64,000 bases of DNA from NCBI RefSeq assembly GCF_014268935.2, contig NZ_JABWRJ020000001.1:682001-746000 (forward strand), written 5' to 3'. The notes under the pieces were generated by a model that ran no database searches, was not told where the DNA came from, and was given only the letters and a program-made list of their open reading frames with translations. Each line of letters opens with the position of its first letter. The stretch's first letter is position 1. This document shows, piece after piece, positions 19,428-28,704 of the stretch. The translations under genes were made by a program, and so were the position numbers. The DNA comes from Pseudomonas peradeniyensis (GTDB taxonomy: Bacteria; Pseudomonadota; Gammaproteobacteria; Pseudomonadales; Pseudomonadaceae).

Positions 19428-19709
19428 ATGCCGCGCCCTGCCTGGTCCCTGTACGCCTACCAACTGATCGAGCCCGATGAGCAGCTCGACCTGTTTGCCT
19501 GCCAGGAAGTGCGCATCCACCTGGCCGCCCGCCAGCTCGAGCTGGGCGTGCCGGTCGACCGTACCTTGTGCGGCGGTCTGCTGCCGGCGCAGCCGCGCTG
19601 GTCGGGGGTGGAGCGGGCGATCTACCGCGACGAGCGCCTGTGCCCGCTGTGCCGGGCGATCCTCGATGCCCAGCGGCGCGGCATGCGCCCGGTGTGGCCG
19701 GAACTCTGA
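19428..19709 (+). CDS. Small hypothetical protein with CxxC-type pair
   Basis: This predicted 93-residue soluble protein begins MPRPAWSLYAYQLIEPDEQ and carries Cys in TLCGG and in ERLCPLCRAI. It could bind a metal or form a redox pair. Codon use is normal. Start choice is uncertain: an upstream ATG at 19398 would add ten residues, and neither has a strong ribosome site. It lies between tesA and the L,D-transpeptidase gene in the same direction. No function is recognised. Confidence 0.6.
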   Translation: MPRPAWSLYAYQLIEPDEQLDLFACQEVRIHLAARQLELGVPVDRTLCGGLLPAQPRWSGVERAIYRDERLCPLCRAILDAQRRGMRPVWPEL

Positions 19710-19803
19710 GCGCCTTTCATCATCTGAAACGCATGCGCCTCCCGCTCGTTTCGGCGCGGGTGTACAATCGTTGTCTTGACTGATCTTTCGAAGGATTTCC
19801 CGG

Positions 19804-20778
19804 ATGTTGCCGCGCTTTCCCGCCGTCACCCGTAGCCTGACCCTGGCCGCCATGCTGGCGACAGGCCCCGCTGTTGCGCTGGAACTGCCGTTGCCACCTC
19901 CCGGTGAAGATGTCGTCGGCCAGGTCCACACCATCAAGGCCAAGTACGAAGACACCTTCGCCGACATCGGCACCGCCAACGACCTCGGCTACCTCGAGAT
20001 GATCGCCGCCAACCCGGGCGTCGACCCCTGGCTACCGGGCGCCGGCACCGAGATCGTCCTGCCGACCCGCTACATCCTGCCACCGGGCCCGCGTGAAGGC
20101 ATCGTCATCAACCTGGCCGAGTACCGCCTGTACTACTACCCGAAAGGGCAGAACGTGGTGCACACCTTCCCGCTGGGTATCGGTCGCGAGGGTTGGGGTT
20201 CGCCGATCGCCAACACCAAGATCACCGCCAAGACACCGAACCCGACCTGGACGCCGCCGGCCTCGATCCGCGCCGAGCATGCCGCCGATGGCGACATCCT
20301 GCCGGCCGTGGTGCCGGCCGGGCCGGACAACCCGCTGGGGCCGTTCAAGTTCACCCTGGGTGTGCCGGGTTACCTGATCCACGGCTCTAACAAGAAGTTC
20401 GGTATCGGCATGCGCACCAGCCACGGCTGCTTCCGCATGCTCAACAACAATGTGCTGACCTTGTCGAAGATGGTTCCGGTGGGTACTCCGGTGCGCATCA
20501 TCAACGAGCCGTACAAGTTCGGCATCAGCGCCGGCAAGGTCTACCTCGAGGCGCACACGCCGCTGGACGACCACGGCAACCCATCGGTGGTCGACAAGCA
20601 CACCGCGGTCATCAATGCGTTGCTCAAGCGTGAAGACCTGGCCAACAACTTGCGCATGAACTGGGACATGGTTCGCGATGTGGTGGCGGCCGAAGACGGC
20701 ATGCCGGTCGAGATCGCGGTGCCAACCAATGGCGCAAGCGCGCCGATGGTATCGAGCATTCCGCCAGAACTGCAGTAA
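19804..20778 (+). CDS. L,D-transpeptidase (ErfK/YbiS type)
   Basis: This 324-residue periplasmic enzyme has a signal peptide (about 1-25, ending AVA), an N-terminal LysM-like segment (about 38-80: HTIKAKYEDTFADIG to PGAGTEIVLPT) and a YkuD catalytic domain (about 97-230). The nucleophile Cys209 lies in SHGCFRM. Enzymes of this architecture (LdtA/B/C in E. coli) attach Braun-type lipoprotein to peptidoglycan; others form 3-3 cross-links. AAGGA precedes the ATG by about 10 bases. The convergent neighbour is oprI, the Pseudomonas Lpp homologue ending in Arg-Lys, which favours the anchoring role. Confidence 0.92.
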   Translation: MLPRFPAVTRSLTLAAMLATGPAVALELPLPPPGEDVVGQVHTIKAKYEDTFADIGTANDLGYLEMIAANPGVDPWLPGAGTEIVLPTRYILPPGPREGIVINLAEYRLYYYPKGQNVVHTFPLGIGREGWGSPIANTKITAKTPNPTWTPPASIRAEHAADGDILPAVVPAGPDNPLGPFKFTLGVPGYLIHGSNKKFGIGMRTSHGCFRMLNNNVLTLSKMVPVGTPVRIINEPYKFGISAGKVYLEAHTPLDDHGNPSVVDKHTAVINALLKREDLANNLRMNWDMVRDVVAAEDGMPVEIAVPTNGASAPMVSSIPPELQ

Positions 20779-20827
20779 GCGATTGCCCGCTGGCAACTAG
20801 CGGGGCACTTTGGGGCCGCCTTGCGGC

Positions 20828-20900
20828 CCATCGCGGGACAAGCCCGCTCCTACAGGTACGGTGAACGCCATGCTTTAGGCGCAGCTTGTCCCGCGATGGG
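20828..20900. repeat. REP pair, second arm truncated
   Basis: CCCATCGCGGGACAAGCCCG… at 20828-20856 is matched by an inverted partial copy GCTTGTCCCGCGATGGG at 20884-20900, which lacks the outer GTAGGAGCGG part. The stem variant is GCGGG-CTTGT-CCCGC. Confidence 0.85.
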
Positions 20901-20952
20901 TCACCAGGCGGCCCCAGTTGTTTGGGCGGCATCGTCCGGCTTTTGTCCAGGC

Positions 20953-20984
20953 AATAAAAAAGCCGACCCACAAGTGGGTCGGCT
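20953..20984 (-). terminator. Terminator of oprI
   Basis: Read on the minus strand, AGCCGACCCACTTGTGGGTCGGCT forms a 10-bp stem followed by six T. It starts 23 bases after the oprI stop. Confidence 0.92.
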
Positions 20985-21006
20985 CCATAACAATCCGTGA
21001 GGATTA

Positions 21007-21258
21007 TTATTTGCGGCTGGCTTTGTCCAGCATACGCAGAGCGCGCTCGTTGGCTTCGTCAGCGGTCTGCTGAGCCTTCTGAGCAGCTGCCAGGGCGTCG
21101 TCAGCTTTGCGGTAGGCTTCGTCTGCACGAGCCTGGGCGCGAGCTGCTGCGTCTTCGGTAGCAGTCAGGCGAGCTTCGGTTTCTTTGGATACGCTGCTGC
21201 AACCGGTAGCCAGAACTGCGGCCAGAGCCAGAGCAGAGAATTTCAGAACGTTGTTCAT
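21007..21258 (-). CDS. oprI: Major outer-membrane lipoprotein OprI (Lpp homologue)
   Basis: This 83-residue, very abundant outer-membrane lipoprotein has lipobox LATGC with Cys20 as lipidation site. The mature part is a single alanine-rich heptad coiled coil expected to trimerise, and ends DKASRK. The terminal Lys can be linked to peptidoglycan, as in E. coli Lpp. Length and sequence match Pseudomonas OprI. GGGGAA lies before the ATG, and a clear promoter and a strong terminator frame a monocistronic unit. Codon choice differs from its neighbours (restricted set such as CGT, GCT), typical of extreme expression. Confidence 0.97.
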   Translation of the reverse strand: MNNVLKFSALALAAVLATGCSSVSKETEARLTATEDAAARAQARADEAYRKADDALAAAQKAQQTADEANERALRMLDKASRK

Positions 21259-21325
21259 CGTGTTCCCCTTCAAGGACTTTCTATTAAATAGCCATCTCTC
21301 GGAAAAGAGAAACTGGCCGGCGTAC

Positions 21326-21353
21326 ATAGTACCCATTACTTGTAGTAAGTAAA
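21326..21353 (-). promoter_or_regulatory. Promoter of oprI
   Basis: On the minus strand TTTACT, a 16-base spacer and TACTAT lie about 70-95 bases before the oprI start, within an AT-rich stretch. Confidence 0.65.
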
Positions 21354-21678
21354 CTGACTGAGCGCAAGAACTGCAAAAAAAATGCTGCGCAGGGCTCCGA
21401 CGACGGGGTTTGTAAACAAAGTGTGAAAATCCTGGCCAGCGTTCGCAAGCGATTGTAGTACAGGAACTTTTTTGTTGAACTAAGGGTGACTTTAACTGTC
21501 GGCGGGCGTCATAGCCCAAGAACATCCGGTTGCTGTTGCCGGACCTCGGGCGGGTGGCTGTCAGCATTTTCATGCTGCGCGGCTTGAGCATTCTCGCTGG
21601 TGCCGCCTACTATTTGAGGGGGCCATCGACGCAGAACGATCCAGGTCGTGTTGCTGTCCAAGGGGCAACAGGTGGCGT
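21354..21678. other. Intergenic stretch without a recognisable gene
   Basis: The region from the oprI promoter to the palindromic element holds A- and T-tracts (near 21376 and 21468), which could serve as upstream promoter elements for oprI. It also holds short open frames without ribosome sites. No RNA gene or conserved coding sequence was recognised. Confidence 0.5.
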
Positions 21679-21820
21679 AGGCTTTGTGCGAAAAGTCGCC
21701 GAGCGGCGATCAGGCAAGGCGAAAACAGGCGAGGAAGCGGAGTTTGCTGGTTGCAAATGAGCTCCGAGCCTGTTTTCAACGCAGCATGATCGTCGCGCAG
21801 GCACTTTTCGCGCAAAGCCT
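21679..21820. mobile_element. 142-bp palindromic MITE-like element
   Basis: The ends AGGCTTTGTGCGAAAAGT (21679-21696) and ACTTTTCGCGCAAAGCCT (21803-21820) are inverted repeats matching at 17 of 18 positions. Symmetry continues inward: GGCGATCAGGCAAGGCG...AAAACAGGC on the left mirrors GCCTGTTTTCAACGC...GATCGTCGC on the right. The whole can fold into one long hairpin around a roughly 35-base centre. It encodes no transposase. Similar sequences occur in other Pseudomonas genomes from memory, but copy number cannot be checked here. No clear target-site duplication is visible. Confidence 0.7.
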
Positions 21821-21891
21821 GGAGGTTCCTCCGCCGGATAAACCATATCGGTAAGGTAAGGGTCTGCCGACAAGACCTGCGAGGAGTAGTG

Positions 21892-22173
21892 ATGAGCGAA
21901 ACGCTGACCATCCACCATGACCAGGCCGGTCATCAGTTCGAGACCACCGTGGACGGTCACCGGGCCTATCTGACGTACATGGACCTGGGCAAGCAGACGC
22001 TGGACATCTATCGCACCTTCGTGCCCAGCGCCCTGCGCGGTCGCGGGATCGCCGCGGCGCTCACCGAGCAGGCCCTGGCCTATGCCGAGCAGATGGGCTA
22101 CACCGTGATTCCGTCGTGCTCCTACGTCGAGCGCTATATGGAGCGCCAGCAGCGCCATTCAAGCAAGGTCTGA
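21892..22173 (+). CDS. GNAT-family N-acetyltransferase-like protein (YjdJ type)
   Basis: This 93-residue minimal GNAT domain has the strand HRAYLTYMDL followed by the acyl-CoA-binding motif VPSALRGRGIAAALTEQAL and the terminal VIPSCSYVERYM. The CSYV(E/K)R(Y/F) end is diagnostic of the YjdJ/GTLF3B-type small acetyltransferases. The acceptor substrate is unknown. ATG 21892 is chosen because GAGGAG (21881-21886) lies five bases upstream; a GTG one codon earlier is too close. The 142-bp palindromic element ends 71 bases upstream. Confidence 0.88.
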   Translation: MSETLTIHHDQAGHQFETTVDGHRAYLTYMDLGKQTLDIYRTFVPSALRGRGIAAALTEQALAYAEQMGYTVIPSCSYVERYMERQQRHSSKV

Positions 22174-22188
22174 ACGACCGTACACATG

Positions 22189-22215
22189 AAAACGCCGGGC
22201 ATTGCCCGGCGTTTT
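22189..22215. terminator. Bidirectional terminator between GNAT gene and DAHP synthase
   Basis: AAAACGCCGGGC-ATT-GCCCGGCGTTTT is a perfect 12-bp stem with A and T flanks on either side, shared by two convergent genes. Confidence 0.92.
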
Positions 22216-22230
22216 CGTTTGCGCAAGAAG

Positions 22231-23307
22231 TCAGCCGCGCTGACGCTTGGGCAGCACGTCCTTGAGCTTGGCGTGCATGCTGCGCAGGGTCTTCTCGGTG
22301 GCTGCCCAGTCGATGCAGGCATCGGTGACGGACACGCCGTACTGCAGCTCGTCGAGGTTCTTCGGAATGGCCTGGCAGCCCCAGTTCAGGTGGCTCTCGA
22401 CCATCAGGCCGATGATCGACTGGTTGCCTTCGAGGATCTGGTTGGCGACGTTCTCCATGACCAGCGGCTGCAGGGCCGGGTCCTTGTTGGAGTTGGCGTG
22501 GCTGCAGTCGACCATGATGTTGGGCTTGATCTTGGCCTTGACCAGGTCCTGCTCGCACAGGGCGACGCTGACCGAGTCGTAGTTGGGCTTGCCATTGCCG
22601 CCACGCAGCACCACGTGGCCATAGGCGTTGCCCTTGGTGGTGACGATGGACACGCCGCCTTCCTGGTTGATGCCCAGGAAGCGGTGCGGCTTGGATACCG
22701 ACTGCAGGGCGTTGATGGCCACGGTCAGGCCGCCATCGGTGCCGTTCTTGAAACCGACCGCCGAGGACAGGCCCGAGGCCATCTCGCGGTGGGTCTGGGA
22801 TTCGGTGGTGCGGGCGCCGATGGCCGACCAGCTGATCAGGTCTTGCAGGTACTGCGGGGAGATCGGGTCGAGCGCTTCGGTGGCGGTGGGCAGGCCCTTC
22901 TCGGCCAGGTCCAGCAGCAGTTGGCGACCGATGTGCAGGCCGTCCTGGATCTTGAACGAGTCGTCCAGGTACGGGTCGTTGATCAGGCCTTTCCAGCCGA
23001 CGGTGGTCCGCGGCTTCTCGAAGTACACGCGCATGACCAGGTACAGGGTGTCGGAGACTTCCTCGGCCAGCACCTTCAGGCGCTCGGCATACTCGTGGGC
23101 GGCCTTGATGTCGTGGATCGAGCAGGGGCCGACCACCACGAACAGGCGATGGTCCTTGCCGTCGAGGATGTTGCGCACCACTTCACGGCCGGCAGTCACG
23201 GTCTGCAGGGCCTTGGCGCTGAGGGGGATTTCCTTCTTGAGCTGATCGGGGGTGATCAAGGTCTCGTTGGAGGCAACGTTAAGGTCATCGATCGGTAAAT
23301 CAGCCAT
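22231..23307 (-). CDS. aroF: 3-deoxy-7-phosphoheptulonate (DAHP) synthase, class I
   Basis: This 358-residue cytosolic enzyme condenses phosphoenolpyruvate and erythrose-4-phosphate, the first step of the shikimate pathway. Class-I AroFGH signatures are present: VVVGPCSIHD, MRVYFEKPRTTVGWKG, GFKNGTDG, and the metal/substrate residues in MVDCSHANSNKD and the Asp in SVTDACI. Length equals the E. coli enzymes (350-356). Which amino acid feeds back (Tyr or Phe) cannot be read safely, so the symbol letter is tentative. A bidirectional terminator lies downstream. Confidence 0.95.
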   Translation of the reverse strand: MADLPIDDLNVASNETLITPDQLKKEIPLSAKALQTVTAGREVVRNILDGKDHRLFVVVGPCSIHDIKAAHEYAERLKVLAEEVSDTLYLVMRVYFEKPRTTVGWKGLINDPYLDDSFKIQDGLHIGRQLLLDLAEKGLPTATEALDPISPQYLQDLISWSAIGARTTESQTHREMASGLSSAVGFKNGTDGGLTVAINALQSVSKPHRFLGINQEGGVSIVTTKGNAYGHVVLRGGNGKPNYDSVSVALCEQDLVKAKIKPNIMVDCSHANSNKDPALQPLVMENVANQILEGNQSIIGLMVESHLNWGCQAIPKNLDELQYGVSVTDACIDWAATEKTLRSMHAKLKDVLPKRQRG

Positions 23308-23568
23308 CGTGTTACTCGTCAGGTCACGGGTGCCGGCCGCCAGCGTTCCCCGTGCGGCCCAGCAGCAGATTATTCGCAGCGGGGAGGCCGAACCTTAGCG
23401 CGTTAGCGGGGGCGCGACAATGGGCTGGGGCCCGTCGATACGGGGTTTTTGCCCGTCAGGCGGCAATTGCGGGCAAGCACTGCGCCTGCGGGGAGGATTT
23501 GGCCGCGATGGCCGGCGCGCGGGTATAGTGGCTGACCCACAACAATGACTCTCGACCAGGAGCACGGC

Positions 23569-24531
23569 ATGGCGTCCCTCGACCCTCGCATTGGCAATCC
23601 CCGCATCGGCATCATCGGCAGCGGCGCAATCGGTGGCTTCTATGGCCTGATGCTGGCCCGCGCCGGCTTCGATGTGCACTTTCTGCTGCGCAGCGAATAC
23701 CAGGCCGTGCGCGAGCAGGGGCTGCGCCTGGACAGCGCGGTGCATGGCCAGGTGCACATGCCGGTGCAGGCGTACGCCCGTGCCGCCGACATGCCGCCCT
23801 GCGACTGGCTGCTGGTAGGCGCCAAGGCCACCAGCAACGCGGAGCTGGCGCCCTTGATCGTGCAGGCCGCGGCGCCCGATGCCCGGGTGGTGTTGCTGCA
23901 GAACGGCCTTGGCGTCGAGGAACAGTTGCGCCCGGCCTTGCGCCCGGACCTGCACTTGCTCGGCGGCCTGTGCTTCATCTGCGTCAATCGCGAGGGCCCC
24001 GGCGAGATCCGCCACCAGTCGCTGGGCGCGGTAAACCTGGGCTATCACAGTGGCCCGGCGCAGGACGGTGGGGCCGCCGTGGTGGAGGAGGGCGTCGGGC
24101 TGTTCCGGGCTGCGGGCATTGACTCCCAGGCCATGGCCGACCTCGACCAGGCGCGCTGGCAGAAGCTGGTGTGGAACGTGCCCTACAACGGCCTTTCGGT
24201 GTTGCTGCAAGCCAGCACCACGCCCTTGATGGGTGATGCCGACAGCCGCGCGCTGATCCAGGCGCTGATGGCCGAAGTGGTGGCGGGCGCCAAGGCCTGT
24301 GGCCGCGAGCTGCCGGCGGGCTACGCCGAGCACCTGTTCCGCATCACCGAGAAGATGCCCGACTACTGGCCGAGCATGTACCACGACCATCTCCAGCAGC
24401 GGCCGCTGGAGCTGCAGGCGATCTATGCCGAGCCCCTGGCCCGGGCCCGCGCGGCCGGTTGCGCGTTGCCGCGCATGGAGGCGTTGTACCAGGCCCTGGC
24501 GTTCATCGACCGGCGCAGTCGGCAGGCCTGA
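23569..24531 (+). CDS. 2-dehydropantoate 2-reductase-like oxidoreductase (ApbA/PanE family)
   Basis: This 320-residue NADPH-dependent dehydrogenase has the Rossmann motif IGSGAIGG (glycines at 17, 19 and 22). The conserved Asn is in LLQNGLGVEE, the catalytic Lys in WQKLVWNVPYNGLS, and the C-terminal helical domain has PDYWPSMYHD. The family reduces ketopantoate in CoA synthesis, but many paralogues act on other substrates, so panE is not assigned. AGGAG at 23558-23562 sets ATG 23569. The next gene, a universal stress protein, follows in the same direction after 95 bases. Confidence 0.88.
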   Translation: MASLDPRIGNPRIGIIGSGAIGGFYGLMLARAGFDVHFLLRSEYQAVREQGLRLDSAVHGQVHMPVQAYARAADMPPCDWLLVGAKATSNAELAPLIVQAAAPDARVVLLQNGLGVEEQLRPALRPDLHLLGGLCFICVNREGPGEIRHQSLGAVNLGYHSGPAQDGGAAVVEEGVGLFRAAGIDSQAMADLDQARWQKLVWNVPYNGLSVLLQASTTPLMGDADSRALIQALMAEVVAGAKACGRELPAGYAEHLFRITEKMPDYWPSMYHDHLQQRPLELQAIYAEPLARARAAGCALPRMEALYQALAFIDRRSRQA

Positions 24532-24626
24532 AGCCCGCGGCGGCTGTGCGCCGGACGGCCAGGCGACCGCCGATGGCGCTGCTAAGCTCAAGCTTGCTCT
24601 GCCGTCGCGGCAGTCGAGGAGGTCGA

Positions 24627-25124
24627 ATGATCCGTTCCATGCTGTTTGCCACTGACCTCGGTGTCTATGCGCCCTTTGTCATGCAGCACGCCCTGGCCCT
24701 GGCGCGGACCTTCAACGCAGAGCTGTATGTGATCCATGCCGTGGAACCCATGGGCCAGTTCGCCGAATCGTTGCTGCAGAGCTACCTCGATGAACAGACC
24801 CTCGATGCGCTGCACAGCGAGGGCGTCAACACGGTCATGGCCAATATCGAGCAGCGGGTGCTGGAGAACTTTCGCGACGAGATGACCGAGCCGGCCGACC
24901 TGGCATTGATCCGCGCGGTGCGGGTACGCCAGGGCGACCCGGCCCAGGTGATTCTCGAGCAGGCCCAGCGGTTGTCGGTCGACCTGCTGATCTTCGGCAG
25001 CCACAGCGCCGGCGCGGGAGTGGATGTGCCGATCGGTCGCACGGCGGTGCGGCTGCTGCAACTGTCACCGGTGCCGGTGTACATGGTGCCGTTGGCTCAC
25101 CATCTTGGACGTAGGAAATCGTGA
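24627..25124 (+). CDS. Universal stress protein, UspA family
   Basis: This 165-residue alpha/beta protein starts SMLFATDLG and contains the ATP-binding-type motif ending LLIFGSHSAGAG...GRTAVRLLQLSPVPVYMVP. The G-2x-G-9x-G(S/T) pattern of ATP-binding Usps is only partly kept, so nucleotide binding is uncertain. Such proteins respond to stress and starvation. GAGGAGG directly precedes the ATG. It lies upstream of cysB with an AT-rich gap between. Confidence 0.85.
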   Translation: MIRSMLFATDLGVYAPFVMQHALALARTFNAELYVIHAVEPMGQFAESLLQSYLDEQTLDALHSEGVNTVMANIEQRVLENFRDEMTEPADLALIRAVRVRQGDPAQVILEQAQRLSVDLLIFGSHSAGAGVDVPIGRTAVRLLQLSPVPVYMVPLAHHLGRRKS

Positions 25125-25242
25125 ACCTAGCGGTAGGACTTTTTCCAGCGAACGTAACAAAATAGTTCTAGATTTATTTCTCAAGCCACTAATATAGTTA
25201 TAACTCGTCGCTGCCGGCGCGCCGGTGACCTACCGCCTTTGA

Positions 25243-26226
<984 letters not shown>

Positions 26227-26229
26227 TCT

Positions 26230-26266
26230 GAAATAGCTGGGGCCGCTTTGCGGCCCCAGCTATTTC
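26230..26266. terminator. Bidirectional terminator between cysB and cysH
   Basis: GAAATAGCTGGGGCCGC and its complement form a 17-bp perfect stem with a TTT loop. It overlaps the first two bases of the cysH stop codon. Confidence 0.93.
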
Positions 26267-26999
26267 AAGCCTTGCTGATCAGGTTGCCAGCGTGCAACCC
26301 GCATTCCTTCTGCGTCGACTCTTCCCACCACCAACGCCCTTCACGCTCGTGCTGGTTCGGCAGCACCGGGCGGGTGCACGGCTCGCAGCCGATGCTGATG
26401 AAGCCGCGCTCGTGCAGGCTGTTGTAGGGCAGCTCGAGCATGCGGATATAGCCCCAGACTTCCTCGCTGGTCATCTGCGCCAGCGGGTTGAACTTGTACA
26501 GGGTGCGCTCCGGGGTGGAGAAGGCGCTGTCGATCTCCAGCGCCGCCACCTGGCTGCGGGTGCCGGGGCTCTGGTCGCGGCGCTGGCCGGTGGCCCAGGC
26601 GCTGACGGTGGCCAGCTTGCGGCGCAGCGGCTCGATCTTGCGGATGCCGCAGCACTCGCCATGACCGTCCTTGTAGAAGCTGAACAGGCCTTTTTCCTTG
26701 ACCAACGGGTCGAGCTTGTCGCGGTCCGGGCTGAGGATCTCGATGGGCAGGTTGTACTGCTCGCGCACCTGGTCGATGAACCGGTAGGTCTCCGGGTGCA
26801 GGCGGCCGGTGTCGAGGCTGAACACCTTGACCTGCTTGTTCAGCTTCCAGGCCATGTCCACCAGCACCACATCCTCGGCGCCGCTGAAGGAGATCCACAG
26901 GTCATCGCCAAAATGCTCGAAGGCGAGCTTGAGGATCTCCTGCGGGGACTTGCTGGCGTAGGTCGCGGCCAGGGCGGCGACGTCGAAGGGTTGGCTCAT
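26265..26999 (-). CDS. cysH: Adenylyl-sulfate / phosphoadenylyl-sulfate reductase CysH
   Basis: This 244-residue cytosolic enzyme reduces activated sulfate to sulfite using thioredoxin. It shows the PP-loop-like [12 protein letters not shown], the substrate motif [11 protein letters not shown], the Cys pair in GECCGIRK and the second pair in GCEPCT. It also has the C-terminal ECGLH catalytic cysteine. The two cysteine pairs bind a [4Fe-4S] cluster and mark it as the bacterial APS-reducing type found in Pseudomonas, unlike cluster-free E. coli CysH. ATG 26999 precedes SQPFDVAAL; upstream in-frame sequence is not conserved-looking. It is convergent with cysB. Confidence 0.95.
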   Translation of the reverse strand: MSQPFDVAALAATYASKSPQEILKLAFEHFGDDLWISFSGAEDVVLVDMAWKLNKQVKVFSLDTGRLHPETYRFIDQVREQYNLPIEILSPDRDKLDPLVKEKGLFSFYKDGHGECCGIRKIEPLRRKLATVSAWATGQRRDQSPGTRSQVAALEIDSAFSTPERTLYKFNPLAQMTSEEVWGYIRMLELPYNSLHERGFISIGCEPCTRPVLPNQHEREGRWWWEESTQKECGLHAGNLISKA

Positions 27000-27080
27000 C
27001 AGGCGGTTTCCATCGGGTGAGTGGCGCTGTGCGCTCGTAGTGGTCAGATGGTAACAAAAAATGGCGGGGCAGACGCCTGG

Positions 27081-27108
27081 CGATCGCGGGGCAAGCCCGC
27101 TCCCACGG
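27081..27108. repeat. Single REP, family A
   Basis: CGATCGCGGGGCAAGCCCGC followed by TCCCACG lies just after the pabB stop, between pabB and the cysH promoter region. Confidence 0.85.
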
Positions 27109-27112
27109 AGTC

Positions 27113-28456
27113 TTACAGCGCCTGCAGTGTTTCCATCAGCACCCGCACCTTGGCGATCGACTCCTCGTACTCGGCCTGCCAGTCCGAGTCGGCCACCACC
27201 GCGCCGCCGCCCCAGCAACTGACCTGGCCATCCTTGACCAGCAGGCTGCGGATGGCGATGGAGCTGTCCATCTCGCCGCGCACATCGACATACAGCAGTG
27301 AGCCGCAGTACAGCGCCCGGCGCGCCGGCTCCAGCTCGTCGATGATCTGCATGGCGCGGATCTTCGGGGCGCCGGTGATCGAGCCGCCGGGGAAGCTGCC
27401 GGCGATCAGGTCCAGGGCGTCCTTGTCGGTGGCCAGGCGGCCGACCACGCTGCTGACCAGGTGATGAACGTTGGGGTAGCTCTCCAGGCTGAACAGCTCC
27501 GGCACCTTCACCGAGCCGGTCTGGCAGGTGCGGCCGATGTCGTTGCGCAGCAGGTCGACGATCATCAGGTTTTCCGAGCGGTCCTTGGGGCTGGCCAGCA
27601 GCTCGGCGGCGTTGCGCGCGTCCTCGGCCGGGTCGGCGGCGCGCGGGCGGGTGCCCTTGATCGGGCGGGTCTCGACCGCACCCTGGCTGACACGGATGAA
27701 GCGCTCGGGGGAGAAACTCAGCAGCGCCGTGCCTTCATCCAGCTGCTGGTAGCCGGAGAACGGCGTCGGGCAGGCGGCGCGCAGGGCCTGGTAGGCGCGC
27801 CACGGGTCGCCCTGGCAGGGGGCGCGAAAGCGCTGGGTGAGGTTGATCTGGTAGCAGTCGCCGGCCTGGATATAGCGCTGCACCTGGTCGAACGCCGACC
27901 GGTACTGCTCGGGGCGAAGATCGCCGGTCATGGGCGCGAGCAGGTGGAAGTCACCGCTATCGCCCGGGGGGCTGGCCTCGAACAGCGCGATGAGCCGTTG
28001 CCGCTCGGCCTCGGGCAGGCTCGGGTGGAACACCAGCTGGCTGTTGCACAGCCGATGGTCGGACACCAGTGCCCAGGCATACAGCCCCAACCGGGCGTCG
28101 GGCAGGCCGAGGTCGTCGACCGCGTGCGTCGGCAACTGCTCCAGGCGCCGGCCGAAGTCGTAGCTCAGGTAGCCGATCAGGCCGCCGGCGAACGGTAGCT
28201 CGATGCCCTCGGGCAGTTGTGCCGTGCCCAGGTCGGCCAGGGCCTGGCGCAGACGCTGCAGGTAGTCGCGACCGTCTTCCTCGGGGTGTGCCTGCAACTG
28301 CTGCAGCGGCCAGGCGCTGAGCAGGTCGTAGCGGCCGCGTTCGGCACCCGGGCGGGCGCTGTCGAGCAGGATCGCACCGGGCGCGCGGCGCAGGCGTTCG
28401 AAGTAGAAGGCGGGGTCGGGCTGGTAGGACAGGGGGTGGAGCGTACAGGTCGGCAT
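27113..28456 (-). CDS. pabB: Aminodeoxychorismate synthase component I
   Basis: This 447-residue chorismate-utilising enzyme makes 4-amino-4-deoxychorismate for folate synthesis, using ammonia from PabA. The motif PIKGTRPR carries the Lys that distinguishes PabB from anthranilate synthase TrpE (Ala there). Other family blocks are [35 protein letters not shown] and [10 protein letters not shown]. Length is typical (about 450). No PabC fusion is seen. A REP follows immediately and a long REP composite lies upstream. Confidence 0.95.
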   Translation of the reverse strand: MPTCTLHPLSYQPDPAFYFERLRRAPGAILLDSARPGAERGRYDLLSAWPLQQLQAHPEEDGRDYLQRLRQALADLGTAQLPEGIELPFAGGLIGYLSYDFGRRLEQLPTHAVDDLGLPDARLGLYAWALVSDHRLCNSQLVFHPSLPEAERQRLIALFEASPPGDSGDFHLLAPMTGDLRPEQYRSAFDQVQRYIQAGDCYQINLTQRFRAPCQGDPWRAYQALRAACPTPFSGYQQLDEGTALLSFSPERFIRVSQGAVETRPIKGTRPRAADPAEDARNAAELLASPKDRSENLMIVDLLRNDIGRTCQTGSVKVPELFSLESYPNVHHLVSSVVGRLATDKDALDLIAGSFPGGSITGAPKIRAMQIIDELEPARRALYCGSLLYVDVRGEMDSSIAIRSLLVKDGQVSCWGGGAVVADSDWQAEYEESIAKVRVLMETLQAL

Positions 28457-28557
28457 CAGGATGGACGGCGATGAACAAGCGAGGTGGGCGATTGTAGACC
28501 CCGGGGGGGAATGCGCCTAGCGCTGGCAGCGACATTCGCCATCCGGATTTGCGCATT

Positions 28558-28694
28558 CCCCCTGTAGGAGCGGCCTTGCCGAGGCGTCGGACCGGCCGGA
28601 AAGGGCCGCAAAGCGGCCCCAGGATTTCAGCGTTGATGCAAAGATCGTCGGGGCTGCTATGCAGCCCTTTCGCGGCGCAAGGCCGCTCCTACAG
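28558..28694. repeat. Composite REP element, copy 1 (variant arm on the left)
   Basis: About 137 bp long. The left arm is CTGTAGGAGCGGCCTTGCCG followed by AGGCGTCGGACCGGCCGG, and the right arm is the normal family B type. The centre includes CCCCAGGATTTCAGCG and TTGATGCAAAGATCG, nearly identical to the copies at 45954 and 48833. There the unusual GTCGGACCGG arm is on the other side. Confidence 0.9.
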
Positions 28695-28704
28695 AGGGGC
28701 GCGG

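Noticed and set aside
21530..21760. Open frame of 76 codons between oprI and the GNAT gene
   Set aside because: It runs into the 142-bp palindromic element and shows no coding bias or ribosome site.
27021..27464. Plus-strand frame over the 3' end of pabB
   Set aside because: Antisense shadow of pabB, starting in a REP-containing gap with no ribosome site.
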